33,594 bases of DNA from Caulobacter sp. D5 (GTDB taxonomy: Bacteria > Pseudomonadota > Alphaproteobacteria > Caulobacterales > Caulobacteraceae): contig NZ_QHJY01000011.1 of the NCBI RefSeq assembly GCF_003185805.1, positions 1 to 33,594 on the forward strand. Reading direction: 5' to 3'. The notes under the pieces were generated by a model. That model was not told the DNA's origin. It ran no database searches and worked only from the letters and a program-made list of their open reading frames with translations. Of this stretch, positions 26,572 through 33,594 are shown in pieces. Position 1 is the first letter of the stretch, and the number at the start of each line of letters is the position of its first letter. A program made the position numbers and the translations under genes.

Positions 26572-26617
26572 CCCGGGCGCGAAAATCGCACGATGGCGTG
26601 CGATTTTCGCGCTTGGG
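26572..26617. repeat. long perfect hairpin between the RutE-like gene and the lipoprotein gene
   Basis: GCGCGAAAATCGCAC (26577-26591) and GTGCGATTTTCGCGC (26598-26612) form a perfect 15-bp stem with a 6-base loop. Five more outer pairs (two G-U) extend it to 26572-26617. It begins 9 bases after the nitroreductase stop and ends 17 bases before the lipoprotein ATG. It could be a terminator or a palindromic repeat. Confidence 0.7.
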
Positions 26618-26633
26618 CGTTAGAACCCTCGTC

Positions 26634-27293
26634 ATGACCCTTCGTCTCGCGCTCCTCGCCGCCCCGCTGGCCCTGCTGGCCGCCTGCGGCCCCGCCGAAA
26701 AGACCTCCGCGCCTTCCGCCGCGGCCCCGCAGGCCGAGCAGGAAGCGGGCAAGCCGGCCGACGGTCCCGTCGCCGTGAAGATCACCCCCTATGTCGGCGG
26801 ACCGCTGCAGGTGGGCGCCGCGGGCGTCGGGCCCATCACCGCCGCCACCGCCTTCGACCAGCCGACCATCGCGGCCCTGTTCCCCAAGGCCCAGGTCAAG
26901 AGCGCCTTCATCCATGTCGGCGAGGGCCCGCCCGGGCCGATCATCGTCGTCGAGCAGGACAAGGTTCCGCTGCTGGAGATCGGCAAGGGCGCCGACGGCG
27001 GCATTTCCGAGATCCGCCTGGCGGCCGGCGACGTGCGCGGTCCCAAGGGCGAGGGCCTGCTGGCCAAGTGGGAGGCTCTGGGCTTCACCGTCGATCAGTG
27101 CCGGGCCGGCGAGGGCCGGACGATCAATGCGGTGGTCTGCGTGCGCCCCGAGGCCCCGACCGTGTCCTATGTCTTCGGCGTGCCCGGCTGGACCAAGGGC
27201 GGCGTGCCCGACGAAAAGACCCTGAAGGCCAAGGCCCAGCTCAACGAATTCATCTGGCGTCCGGCCGAGACCGCCCAGGTCGGGGCCGCCTGA
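26634..27293 (+). CDS. YfeY-like (DUF1131) lipoprotein
   Basis: A 219-residue lipoprotein. The signal MTLRLALLAAPLALLAAC ends in a lipobox L15-A-A-C18, so it is acylated. The mature part matches the E. coli YfeY / DUF1131 pattern in order: GVGPITAATAF, then GGISEIRL, then QCRAGEGRTINAVVCVRPEAPTVSYVFGVPGWTKGGVPDEKTLKAKAQLNEFIWRP (compare YfeY GNCQKA, AVECKA, YQF, IIWRR). YfeY is an RpoE-regulated lipoprotein in E. coli with no clear activity. A Pro/Ala-rich linker follows the Cys. The ATG at 26634 is chosen because the signal peptide starts there. tsaB begins 2 bases after the stop, so the two are co-transcribed. Confidence 0.82.
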   Translation: MTLRLALLAAPLALLAACGPAEKTSAPSAAAPQAEQEAGKPADGPVAVKITPYVGGPLQVGAAGVGPITAATAFDQPTIAALFPKAQVKSAFIHVGEGPPGPIIVVEQDKVPLLEIGKGADGGISEIRLAAGDVRGPKGEGLLAKWEALGFTVDQCRAGEGRTINAVVCVRPEAPTVSYVFGVPGWTKGGVPDEKTLKAKAQLNEFIWRPAETAQVGAA

Positions 27294-27295
27294 CC

Positions 27296-27940
27296 TTGCG
27301 CGTTCTTTCCGTCGACACCTGCCTGGCGGCCGCCTCGGTCGCCGTGATCGAGGACGGCCGTACGCTGGCCGCCCGCACCGAACCCATGACCCGCGGCCAC
27401 CAGGAGCGCATCGCGCCCCTGGCCAAGGCGGTCGCCGCCGAGGCCGGGATCGCCTTTTCCCAGCTCGACCGCATCGCCGTCACCGTCGGCCCGGGATCCT
27501 TCACCGGCCTGCGGGTGGGATTGTCCTTCGCCAAGGGCCTGGCCCAGGCCCTTTCGATCCCCTGCGTGGGGGTGAACAGCCTGGAGGCCCTGGCGGCCTC
27601 GTCGGAGGCCAAGGGCTTCGTCGCCGCCGTCCTCGACGCCAAGATGGGCCAGGTCTATCTGCAGGTCTTCGACGGCGGGACGGCCCTGATGGCGCCCGAC
27701 GCCCTCGACCTGGGCGCGGCGACCGCCCGCCTGGCCGAGCTATGGTCGGGCGGTCCGGCCACCCTGGTGGGCTCCGGCGCGCCGCTGCTGGAGGGCGTGC
27801 TGCATGATGCGACCGTCCTGACCCCGGCGTCCGCCGACCCCGTGGCCATCGCCCGCCTGGCGGCCGCCCGGCCGGCCCCGACCCATTCGCCCCGGCCGCT
27901 CTATCTGCGCGCCCCCTACGCCACGATGCCCGCCGCATGA
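27296..27940 (+). CDS. tsaB: tRNA t6A modification protein TsaB
   Basis: A 214-residue actin-like ASKHA protein that partners TsaD in threonylcarbamoylation of A37 in ANN-decoding tRNAs. The N-terminus RVLSVDTCLAAASVAVIEDG and the blocks RGHQERIAPLAKAV, RIAVTVGPGSFTGLRVGLSFAKGLAQAL and AVLDAKMGQVYLQVF are the family pattern. It starts with TTG at 27296, two bases after the lipoprotein stop; no in-frame ATG is near the conserved N-terminus. Its ATGA stop overlaps the rimI start by 4 bases, giving translational coupling. Confidence 0.95.
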   Translation: MRVLSVDTCLAAASVAVIEDGRTLAARTEPMTRGHQERIAPLAKAVAAEAGIAFSQLDRIAVTVGPGSFTGLRVGLSFAKGLAQALSIPCVGVNSLEALAASSEAKGFVAAVLDAKMGQVYLQVFDGGTALMAPDALDLGAATARLAELWSGGPATLVGSGAPLLEGVLHDATVLTPASADPVAIARLAAARPAPTHSPRPLYLRAPYATMPAA

Positions 27941-28389
27941 ACCTGCGCCCTGTCGGACTGGAAGCGTGCTGGGACCTGGCGGACCTGCACGAAAAGGCCT
28001 TCGACCGGCCGTGGAGCCCGACCGAGTTCGAGGCCCTGTTCAACTCGCCCGGCGTCTTCGCCGTGCTGGGCGGTTCGGGCGAGCCGGAAGCGCCGCGTGG
28101 CTTCATCCTGTGCCGGGCGATCGCCGGCGAGGCCGAAATCCTGACCATCGCCGTCGATCCGGCCGCCCGCCGGCGCGGCTGGGGCGCGGCCCTGGTCGAG
28201 ATGGCGGCCGGGATCGCCGCCGAGGCCAAGGCCTTCGACCTGTTCCTGGAGGTCGCGGCCGACAATCTGGGGGCGATCGGGCTCTACAAGGCGACCGGCT
28301 TTTCGCAAGTGGGTCTCAGGAAGGGCTATTATCCCCATCCTGACGGCGCCAAGGACGCCGTCGTGATGCGGCGGGCGCTTAACACTTAA
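27937..28389 (+). CDS. rimI: ribosomal protein S18 N-alanine acetyltransferase RimI
   Basis: A 150-residue GNAT acetyltransferase that acetylates the N-terminus of ribosomal protein S18. The acetyl-CoA site reads IAVDPAARRRGWGAALVEM (R-x-x-G-x-A type). The C-terminal block LEVAADNLGAIGLYKATGFSQVGLRKGYY is the RimI pattern, including the final Tyr. It overlaps tsaB by 4 bases (ATGA). The tsaB-rimI pairing is common across bacteria. Its TAA stop lies inside an AT-rich inverted repeat that overlaps the fur promoter. Confidence 0.94.
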   Translation: MNLRPVGLEACWDLADLHEKAFDRPWSPTEFEALFNSPGVFAVLGGSGEPEAPRGFILCRAIAGEAEILTIAVDPAARRRGWGAALVEMAAGIAAEAKAFDLFLEVAADNLGAIGLYKATGFSQVGLRKGYYPHPDGAKDAVVMRRALNT

Positions 28390-28407
28390 GAAGCGATTGC
28401 CTATTGT
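28379..28407 (+). promoter_or_regulatory. fur promoter with overlapping inverted repeat
   Basis: TTAACA (28379-28384), 17 bases, TATTGT (28402-28407). The -35 lies inside the perfect inverted repeat CTTAA-CAC-TTAAG (28378-28390), itself nested in CGCTT/AAGCG arms (28376-28395). The repeat overlaps the rimI stop. It could be an operator; the regulator is unknown. Confidence 0.45.
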
Positions 28408-28436
28408 GCCCGCGAATCCCCGACGGAGACGCCGCC

Positions 28437-28844
28437 TTGGACCGCCTCGAAAAGCTCTGCATCGAAAAAGGCATGCGCATGACCGACCAGCGTCGGGTCA
28501 TCGCGCGCGTACTGTCGTCGGCTGACGACCATCCGGACGTCGAGGAGCTGCACCGCCGCGCCCACGCCATCGACCCGCACATCTCGATCGCGACGGTCTA
28601 CCGCACCGTCCGCCTGTTCGAGGAGAGCGGCATCATCGAGCGCCACGACTTCCGGGACGGCCGCTCGCGCTACGAAGAGACCCCGACCCATCACCACGAC
28701 CACCTGATCGACATGAAGACCGGCAAGGTCGTCGAGTTCGTGGACGAGGAGATCGAGGCCCTGCAGCACGCGATCGCCAGGAAGCTCGGCTACAAGCTGA
28801 TCGATCACCGGCTCGAACTCTACGGCGTGCCGATCGAAGAGTGA
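28437..28844 (+). CDS. fur: ferric uptake regulator Fur
   Basis: A 135-residue Fe(II)-dependent repressor. The winged-helix N-terminus reads MDRLEKLCIEKGMRMTDQRRVIARVL and the DNA-recognition region HISIATVYRTVRLFEESGIIERHDF. The metal/dimer domain has THHHDHLIDMKTGKVVEFVDEEIE, the His/Asp cluster of Fur. The C-terminal Cys-x-x-Cys pairs of E. coli Fur are absent, as is usual in alphaproteobacteria. The TTG at 28437 is chosen because GGAG lies at 28424-28427 and the protein then begins as Caulobacter Fur does; an upstream in-frame TTG at 28404 would add 11 atypical residues. Own promoter and strong terminator. A manganese-sensing Mur role is possible in this class but Fur is favoured. Confidence 0.93.
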   Translation: MDRLEKLCIEKGMRMTDQRRVIARVLSSADDHPDVEELHRRAHAIDPHISIATVYRTVRLFEESGIIERHDFRDGRSRYEETPTHHHDHLIDMKTGKVVEFVDEEIEALQHAIARKLGYKLIDHRLELYGVPIEE

Positions 28845-28861
28845 TTGACCTGGATCAAGAC

Positions 28862-28896
28862 AAAGGGCGCGGGTTCACCCCGCGCCCTTTTCTTTT
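28862..28896 (+). terminator. fur intrinsic terminator
   Basis: A perfect 12-bp stem AAAGGGCGCGGG (28862-28873) / CCCGCGCCCTTT (28879-28890) with a 5-base loop and a TTTTCTTTT tail. Symmetric A/T edges could also let it work for leftward trmB transcripts. Confidence 0.92.
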
Positions 28897-28938
28897 GGGT
28901 CCGATCCCGGCGGCCCCGGGGGGCGCCTGGGGAGCGGC

Positions 28939-29619
28939 TCAGGTCCGCACGAAATCGAGGAACACCGGGGCGCAGTCGCCCAGCTTCTTTTCCTCGTAGC
29001 GGGTGGTGACGTGGTCGGCCGGGATGGCCTGGCGATCAGCGTCCGCCTCGGCGAAGCGGAAGGCGGGGCTGGCCAGCACCCGCTCGATCGTCCACTCGGC
29101 GTAGTCGGCCCAGTCGGTGGCGAAGCGGAAGGCCGCGCCCGGCTTCAGCACGCGGGCCAGCTCGGTCACGAACTCCGGCTGGATGATCCGGCGCTTGTTG
29201 TGCCGGGCCTTGTGCCAGGGGTCGGGGAACATCACGAACAGGCGGTCGATCGAGGCGTCGGGCAGCCAGCCGACCACGTCACGGGCGTCGCCCTCGTGGA
29301 TGCGGACGTTGGAGAGGGCCTGTTCCTCGACGTGGCGGACGGCGCTGGCCACGCCGTTGACGAAGGGCTCGGCCCCGATCACCAGCACATCGGGACGGCG
29401 GCCGGCCTGGGCGGCCATGTGCTCGCCGCCGCCGAAGCCGATCTCCAGCCAGACTTCCTTGGCGTCGGGCATCAGGTCGCGGGGCTGGAAGGCCTCGTGC
29501 GGCACGCTGATGGTCGGCAGCAGGCTGTCGAGCAGGGCCTGCTGGCGCGGCTTCACTGGCCGCGACTTCAGTCGGCCGAACGAGCGCAGCGGCCCGTGGG
29601 GCTGTTGGGGATTGGTCAT
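28939..29619 (-). CDS. trmB: tRNA (guanine-N7-)-methyltransferase
   Basis: A 226-residue SAM-dependent enzyme that methylates G46 of tRNAs at N7. The SAM site is VWLEIGFGGGEHMAAQA, and the family signature RLFVMFPDPWHKARHNKRRIIQPEFV is complete. GAAFRFATDWADYAEW and TRYEEKKLGDCAPVFLDF form the usual C-terminus. The ATG at 29617-29619 (MTNPQQPHGPLRSFGRLKSR) is chosen over an in-frame TTG at 29649. It faces fur. Its usual neighbour metK lies on the same strand but a large opposite-strand gene now separates them. Confidence 0.96.
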   Translation of the reverse strand: MTNPQQPHGPLRSFGRLKSRPVKPRQQALLDSLLPTISVPHEAFQPRDLMPDAKEVWLEIGFGGGEHMAAQAGRRPDVLVIGAEPFVNGVASAVRHVEEQALSNVRIHEGDARDVVGWLPDASIDRLFVMFPDPWHKARHNKRRIIQPEFVTELARVLKPGAAFRFATDWADYAEWTIERVLASPAFRFAEADADRQAIPADHVTTRYEEKKLGDCAPVFLDFVRT

Positions 29620-29768
29620 GGGGCGACGACTTAGCGCGTCCGCAGCCAAGACGGAACCGTCCGGCGCGGTCCCTGAGCGGATGACCGCGATCCGTGAGAT
29701 TGAACTCTTCCTTCGGTTGTCTAGGCGGCTGGCCCGTGCACAGATGGGGCATAGCTGGGGGGCTTACG

Positions 29769-31529
29769 ATGAAGGACATGGCCGACCCGCCCGCGGGCGA
29801 CTACACGCCGGACGAGCTGCGGCTCATAGAATGCGTCGCCCGGGGCGGCCACTGCGTCTTGCCGCCGGGGGAAGACGCCGAATTGCCAGTGATCCGGGGC
29901 GCGGTGATCGCCGCCCTACTGCTGGGCGAGGTTCCCGGTTATCCGCCCACGCCCCGGGGCGTGCGACTGGAAGGCGCCAAGATCGTCGGCGAGATCGACC
30001 TCGATTTCGCCTATGCTCGCCACGACCGGGACGGACCGCTGCCGTTTCTACGGCTCATCGGCTGTGTACTGACCGACCAGCTGAATCTGAATCAGTCGAC
30101 GATTGCCGGCCTCTCCCTGGCGGGTAGTACTTTGTCGGGGCTCTCCGGCATTGATACGCGGATCGAGCGGAATCTCTCCCTCTACAAGGCCCGGGTGGGC
30201 GTCGAAGAGCGCTCCTCGCGCACAGCGATCGATTTGAGCGGCGCCAGGATCGGCGGCGACCTGTTTGCCGAAGAAGCGCATGTGACTGGCAGGTTCGTCC
30301 TCCGGGGCGCCAAGATGAGTCAATTGGCGCTTTCCGGCGCTCAACTCGTCGCTGATGGAGCGTGCCTTTCCATCACGGAAGCGGAAATTACCGGCTCCAT
30401 CGAGATGGGCCACCCGTTTCACGCAACCGGTCTGATTGACGCCTTTGGCGTACGTGTAGGCGGCTCCTGGGTGCTCGGAGGCGAACTGAAGTCTGCCGGA
30501 AAGCTGGCGTTGAAAGGCGCATGCGCTCGTGTCGGCGGCAACCTGGGCCTGGTCGACGTTACGGTGGAGGGGCGGGTCGACTTTCTAGGGGCGACGGTGT
30601 CGGGCGGCTTCCTCCTCGTCGGAAATCGTTTCGACGAAGGATTCAACGGCCTGTCGGTGGTGCTCGACGACGCTGATCTAGGCATCGTGATGGAAGTTTC
30701 GAGGAACACGGCGCTGGACGGAGATGCCAGGCCCGCGGGCAGATTCTCGCTCGTTGCAGCTCGCACGCGCCTGCTAGACGATGATCCATGGACTGCATGG
30801 CCCGAGGCGGGCCGCCTGGACCTGACCGGTTTCACCTACGAGACCCTCAAGGCCCATGGCGCGGCCAACAGCGACGCAAAGCGCCGCCTCGATTGGCTGA
30901 GGCTGCAGCACGGCAAGTCGCCCAAGGCCAAGGACTTCTCGCCCCAGCCCTACGAGCAACTGGCCAAGGTGTTGCGGGCCGGCGGGCACAGCGCGGACGC
31001 TGACCGGGTGGCCATCGAAAAGCGCCGGATGCGGGCCCGTTGCAAGGCCGACGGCTTTTGGAGTCGGCTGGTCTCACGGTTCATGGACGTGACGTCGCGC
31101 TACGGCTACTCGCCGGCCCGGGCCCTGGCCTGGACGACGAGCTACGCGCTGGCAGGCGGCTTGATCCTGACCGTCGCCCTGCATCTGGGATTGGTGTTGT
31201 TCGTGCCGGTCGACGGGCCGGCCGTGGACACCCAGTACATCTGGCGGCCCGAGGCGCCGGCGATCGTTCCGGCCGCTTTGCGCGAGCGTTTGCCGGGGGC
31301 TCGGCTGGCGCGCGCGTCGGAAGGCTGTCCCGCCGTCGTCACGCCGCTCTACGCGGTCGACCTGATCATTCCAGTGCTGGATCTCGGCCAGGAAAGCGCC
31401 TGCCGCCTGGAAACGCGCGGCGCGCTAGGCGGCGGCGTCCAGGCGGGGCGGGTGCTGTATCAGATCCTGGGGGCGATCCTGACCGCGGTCCTGATCACCA
31501 CCCTCACCGGCGTTTTGAAGAAGGACTGA
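29769..31529 (+). CDS. large membrane-anchored protein with beta-helix-like repeats, function unknown
   Basis: A 586-residue protein. Residues of about 55-330 are a string of short repeats of the type G-x-x-L-x-G-A-x-I-x-G (for example RGVRLEGAKIVGEIDLDFA, AIDLSGARIGGDLFAEEAHVTGRFVLRGAKM, GKLALKGACARVGGNLGLVDVTVEGRVDFLGATVSGGF). These resemble pentapeptide-like beta-helices. A segment WLRLQHGKSP...FSPQPYEQLAKVLRAGGHSADADRVAIEKRRMRAR follows, then one or two transmembrane segments (SYALAGGLILTVALHLGLVLFV; LYQILGAILTAVLITTLTGVL). Similar proteins are sometimes labelled membrane-associated oxidoreductase; I see no cofactor motif to support that. ATG 29769 follows GGGGGG at 29757-29762. The middle of the gene (about 30100-30780) is less GC-rich than its ends and neighbours, suggesting a transferred or relaxed region. 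It ends 8 bases from the metK stop. Confidence 0.75.
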   Translation: MKDMADPPAGDYTPDELRLIECVARGGHCVLPPGEDAELPVIRGAVIAALLLGEVPGYPPTPRGVRLEGAKIVGEIDLDFAYARHDRDGPLPFLRLIGCVLTDQLNLNQSTIAGLSLAGSTLSGLSGIDTRIERNLSLYKARVGVEERSSRTAIDLSGARIGGDLFAEEAHVTGRFVLRGAKMSQLALSGAQLVADGACLSITEAEITGSIEMGHPFHATGLIDAFGVRVGGSWVLGGELKSAGKLALKGACARVGGNLGLVDVTVEGRVDFLGATVSGGFLLVGNRFDEGFNGLSVVLDDADLGIVMEVSRNTALDGDARPAGRFSLVAARTRLLDDDPWTAWPEAGRLDLTGFTYETLKAHGAANSDAKRRLDWLRLQHGKSPKAKDFSPQPYEQLAKVLRAGGHSADADRVAIEKRRMRARCKADGFWSRLVSRFMDVTSRYGYSPARALAWTTSYALAGGLILTVALHLGLVLFVPVDGPAVDTQYIWRPEAPAIVPAALRERLPGARLARASEGCPAVVTPLYAVDLIIPVLDLGQESACRLETRGALGGGVQAGRVLYQILGAILTAVLITTLTGVLKKD

Positions 31530-31537
31530 GACCGGGC

Positions 31538-32761
31538 TTACGCCAGGCCCTTCAGCTCCGACACCAGGTCGGTCTTCTCCCACGAGAAGCCGCCTTCGTT
31601 GTCCGGCGTGCGGCCGAAGTGGCCGTAGGCGGCGGTGCGGGCGTAGATCGGGCGGTTCAGCTGCAGGTGCTCGCGGATCGAACGCGGGGTGGCGCCGCCG
31701 ATCAGCTGCGGCAGGGTCTTTTCCAGGACCGCCGGATCCACCTTGCCGGTGCCGTGCAGGTCGACGTGGAACGAGACCGGCTGGGCCACGCCGATGGCGT
31801 AGGCGATCTGGATGGTGCAGCGCTCGGCCAGGCCCGAGGCCACGACGTTCTTGGCCAGGTAGCGGCAGGCATAGGCGGCCGAACGGTCGACCTTGGTCGG
31901 ATCCTTGCCCGAGAAGGCGCCGCCGCCGTGCGGCGCCGCGCCGCCGTAGGTGTCGACGATGATCTTGCGGCCGGTGACGCCGGCGTCGCCGTCCGGACCG
32001 CCGATCTCGAAGCGGCCGGTCGGGTTGACCAGCCACTGGGTCTTCTTGGTGATCAGGCCTTCCGGGAAGATCGGCAGGATGTGCGGCTTGATCAGGTCGA
32101 GCACGCGCTTGGACGTGGCTGCCTTGCCGTCGATCTTCTTCTTGTGCTGGTGCGAGACGACGATCGAGACGACGCGCTGCGGCACGCCGGCGCCGTCGTA
32201 TTCCAGGGTCACCTGGCTCTTGGCGTCGGGTTCGAGCTCAGACAGCTCGCCCGAATGGCGCAGCTCGGCCAGGCGCTTGAGGATGTTGTGGCTGTACTGC
32301 AGGGTCGCCGGCATCAGCTCCGGGGTCTCGGTGCTGGCGTAGCCGAACATGATGCCCTGGTCGCCGGCGCCCTCGTCCTTCTTCTCGGTGGCGTCCACGC
32401 CCTGGGCGATGTGCGCCGACTGGCCGTGCAGGAAGTTGGCGAACTTGGCCTTCTCCCAGTGGAAGCCCTTCTGCTCGTAGCCGATATCCTTGATCGCGGC
32501 GCGGACCTTGGGCTCCAGCGACTTGAGGATATCCTTGGTCAGCTGCTTGTTGGCCGCCTTGTCGCCGCCCGGCTTGCCGGCGCGCACTTCGCCCGCCAGG
32601 ACGATGCGGTTGGTGGTGACCAGGGTCTCGCAGGCGACGCGGGCTTCGGGGTCGGCGGTGAGGAAGGCGTCGACGACGGTGTCGCTGATCCGGTCGGCCA
32701 CCTTGTCGGGGTGGCCTTCGGAGACGCTTTCACTCGTGAAGATGTAGGACGAACGGCTCAA
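31538..32761 (-). CDS. metK: S-adenosylmethionine synthetase
   Basis: A 407-residue enzyme that makes SAM from methionine and ATP. The N-terminus [30 protein letters not shown] holds the ATP-binding His and metal-binding Asp. The signature hexapeptide region [12 protein letters not shown] and the phosphate-loop signature [27 protein letters not shown] are intact. It starts with TTG at 32761; GGAG lies about 9 bases upstream on its strand and no nearby ATG fits the conserved N-terminus. It has its own promoter with an AT-rich palindrome. SAM made here feeds the UbiE and TrmB methyltransferases in this window. Confidence 0.97.
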   Translation of the reverse strand: MSRSSYIFTSESVSEGHPDKVADRISDTVVDAFLTADPEARVACETLVTTNRIVLAGEVRAGKPGGDKAANKQLTKDILKSLEPKVRAAIKDIGYEQKGFHWEKAKFANFLHGQSAHIAQGVDATEKKDEGAGDQGIMFGYASTETPELMPATLQYSHNILKRLAELRHSGELSELEPDAKSQVTLEYDGAGVPQRVVSIVVSHQHKKKIDGKAATSKRVLDLIKPHILPIFPEGLITKKTQWLVNPTGRFEIGGPDGDAGVTGRKIIVDTYGGAAPHGGGAFSGKDPTKVDRSAAYACRYLAKNVVASGLAERCTIQIAYAIGVAQPVSFHVDLHGTGKVDPAVLEKTLPQLIGGATPRSIREHLQLNRPIYARTAAYGHFGRTPDNEGGFSWEKTDLVSELKGLA

Positions 32762-32824
32762 GTGGAAACGCTCCGGCTAGGGTCCTGCGCCCACGGGGCG
32801 GCAGCCTCGCGAACATTCCCGCGG

Positions 32825-32853
32825 AACATATAAAGATAAGTTTATATCCGCAA
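32825..32853 (-). promoter_or_regulatory. metK promoter with AT-rich palindromic operator
   Basis: On the minus strand, TTGCGG (32848-32853), 17 bases, TATGTT (32825-32830). The spacer and the start of the -10 are taken up by a near-perfect palindrome, ATATAAA (32828-32834) and TTTATAT (32841-32847) around a 6-base centre. This is the classical place for a repressor. Such an AT run is striking in this GC-rich DNA. A SAM- or SAH-responsive regulator is a guess. Confidence 0.6.
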
Positions 32854-32870
32854 GCCGAGCCTGACGGGCG

Positions 32871-33296
32871 TCAGAGCTCTTCGTCGGCCATCGAGCGCAC
32901 CAGGTCCAGCAGCCGGCGGCGAACCGGGGCCTTGGTGAGCTTGGGGAACAGGCCGGCCAGTTCCAGACCCTCGGGGGTCATCAGGAACTCGTGGACCTGG
33001 AGGTCGTTGCGGACCTCGCCGTCGCCGGGCTCGGACGGATCGGCCAGGCCTTCGAAGAAGTAGGCCCCGGGGGCCTGAAGGCTGCGGGCGATCTCGTAGA
33101 GCTTGCTGGCGCTGACGCGGTTGGCGCCTCGCTCGTACTTCTGCACCTGCTGGAAGGTCAGGCCCAGGCTCTCGGCGAGCTTCTCCTGGCTGACGCCCAG
33201 GATCTTGCGGCGCATGCGGATGCGGGCGCCCACGTGCAGGTCCACGGGGTTGGGCGAGCGCTCGATTTCGGTGGGGGATTCAATGGCGACGGTCAT
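32871..33296 (-). CDS. XRE-family helix-turn-helix transcriptional regulator
   Basis: A 141-residue regulator. Residues of about 20-75 form a Cro/CI-type helix-turn-helix: VGARIRMRRKILGVSQEKLAESLGLTFQQVQKYERGANRVSASKLYEIARSL. The remainder (GAYFFEGLADP...LELAGLFPKLTKAPVRRRLLDLVRSMADEE) is a short alpha-helical tail typical of the alphaproteobacterial family found near metK and lnt. It starts at ATG 33294-33296, 33 bases after the lnt stop on the same strand, so it may be co-transcribed with lnt. Its target is unknown; the palindrome in front of the next gene, metK, is one candidate but XRE proteins of this group are not established metK regulators. Confidence 0.88.
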   Translation of the reverse strand: MTVAIESPTEIERSPNPVDLHVGARIRMRRKILGVSQEKLAESLGLTFQQVQKYERGANRVSASKLYEIARSLQAPGAYFFEGLADPSEPGDGEVRNDLQVHEFLMTPEGLELAGLFPKLTKAPVRRRLLDLVRSMADEEL

Positions 33297-33329
33297 GCTT
33301 AGGCATAGACCTGAGATTGCGGTTTTAGT

Positions 33330-33594
33330 TCAGCCTATATCTTTCACGTCGGCAAACTTGCGGACGCGGTTACGCGAACTTCCGATACAGATCGCCACCG
33401 ACGCGAGAATGAACGCCAAAAACGGCCAGTCCACTACCCTGGGCGCGAACGTGTCGCGGCCGGTCGCGGGAAGGTTGGCGTCGATCACGCCGCGCTGGCC
33501 AAGGTCGAGACGCTGGCCGCCGACCACCCGTCCCTGGGCGTCGATCATGGCCGAGACGCCCGTGGGCGTGGCGCGGATCATCGGCCGGCCGGCC
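33330..33594 (-). CDS. lnt: apolipoprotein N-acyltransferase, C-terminal part
   Basis: The last 87 residues or so of Lnt; the gene continues beyond the window's right edge. The end of the carbon-nitrogen hydrolase domain is seen as MIRATPTGVSAMIDAQGRVVGGQRLDLGQRGVIDANLPATGRDTFAPR (compare NNGVTAVIGPQG...TPYAR in E. coli Lnt). It is followed by the last transmembrane segment (WPFLAFILASVAICIG) and a basic tail. Lnt adds the third acyl chain to lipoproteins such as the YfeY-like one in this window. Gene order lnt-XRE-metK supports the call. Confidence 0.87.
   Translation of the reverse strand, partial: AGRPMIRATPTGVSAMIDAQGRVVGGQRLDLGQRGVIDANLPATGRDTFAPRVVDWPFLAFILASVAICIGSSRNRVRKFADVKDIG

Noticed and set aside
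32762-32870. SAM-sensing riboswitch in the metK leader
   Set aside because: I looked for the conserved cores of SAM-II and SAM-SAH riboswitches and did not see them; the palindrome lies in the promoter, upstream of the predicted transcript start.

Overview
The window is high-GC DNA from an alphaproteobacterium, most probably a Caulobacter or close relative. Three things support this: the gene order rpsT-dnaA and dnaK-dnaJ, DnaA/Fur/MetK proteins that read as close Caulobacter-type sequences, and several promoters that fit the Caulobacter housekeeping pattern (TTGACGS, 10-14 bases, GCTANAWC). I cannot name the species. It is chromosomal, gene-dense housekeeping DNA. I see no rRNA, tRNA, CRISPR array, insertion sequence or prophage.

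Left part (1-7750): the end of a HIT-family protein; a ubiE-ubiB pair on the minus strand (ubiquinone synthesis); divergently mutM (8-oxoguanine repair), a TraB/GumN-family secreted protein, an enoyl-CoA hydratase, rpsT and dnaA. The 425-base rpsT-dnaA gap holds a strong terminator, a GANTC site, a good promoter and a long dnaA leader. Centre (7750-15331): alkB, a large secreted M1 aminopeptidase, then dnaK with a heat-shock and a housekeeping promoter in tandem, a small unknown membrane protein, and dnaJ.

Between dnaJ and mutS lies the clearest accessory segment (15345-16302): two divergent uncharacterised genes of visibly lower GC whose start codons share one CCATGG. Then come mutS, glnD, murJ and trpS. 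trpS is preceded by a possible 15-codon leader peptide with two Trp codons. Next are nfuA, a RutE-like nitroreductase, a YfeY-like lipoprotein and tsaB-rimI-fur.

Right end (28939-33594): trmB, metK, an XRE regulator and the end of lnt all run on the minus strand. A 586-residue beta-helix-like membrane protein is inserted in the opposite direction between trmB and metK. The metK promoter contains an AT-rich palindrome that looks like an operator.

Four intergenic regions carry paired, facing REP-like hairpin units. Two of these pairs (after the HIT gene and after dnaA) are approximate reverse complements of each other. Functional themes: replication start and mismatch/base repair (dnaA, mutM, alkB, mutS), protein folding (dnaK/J), translation (rpsT, trpS, tsaB, rimI, trmB), iron and Fe-S handling (nfuA, fur), nitrogen sensing (glnD) and envelope building (murJ, lnt).
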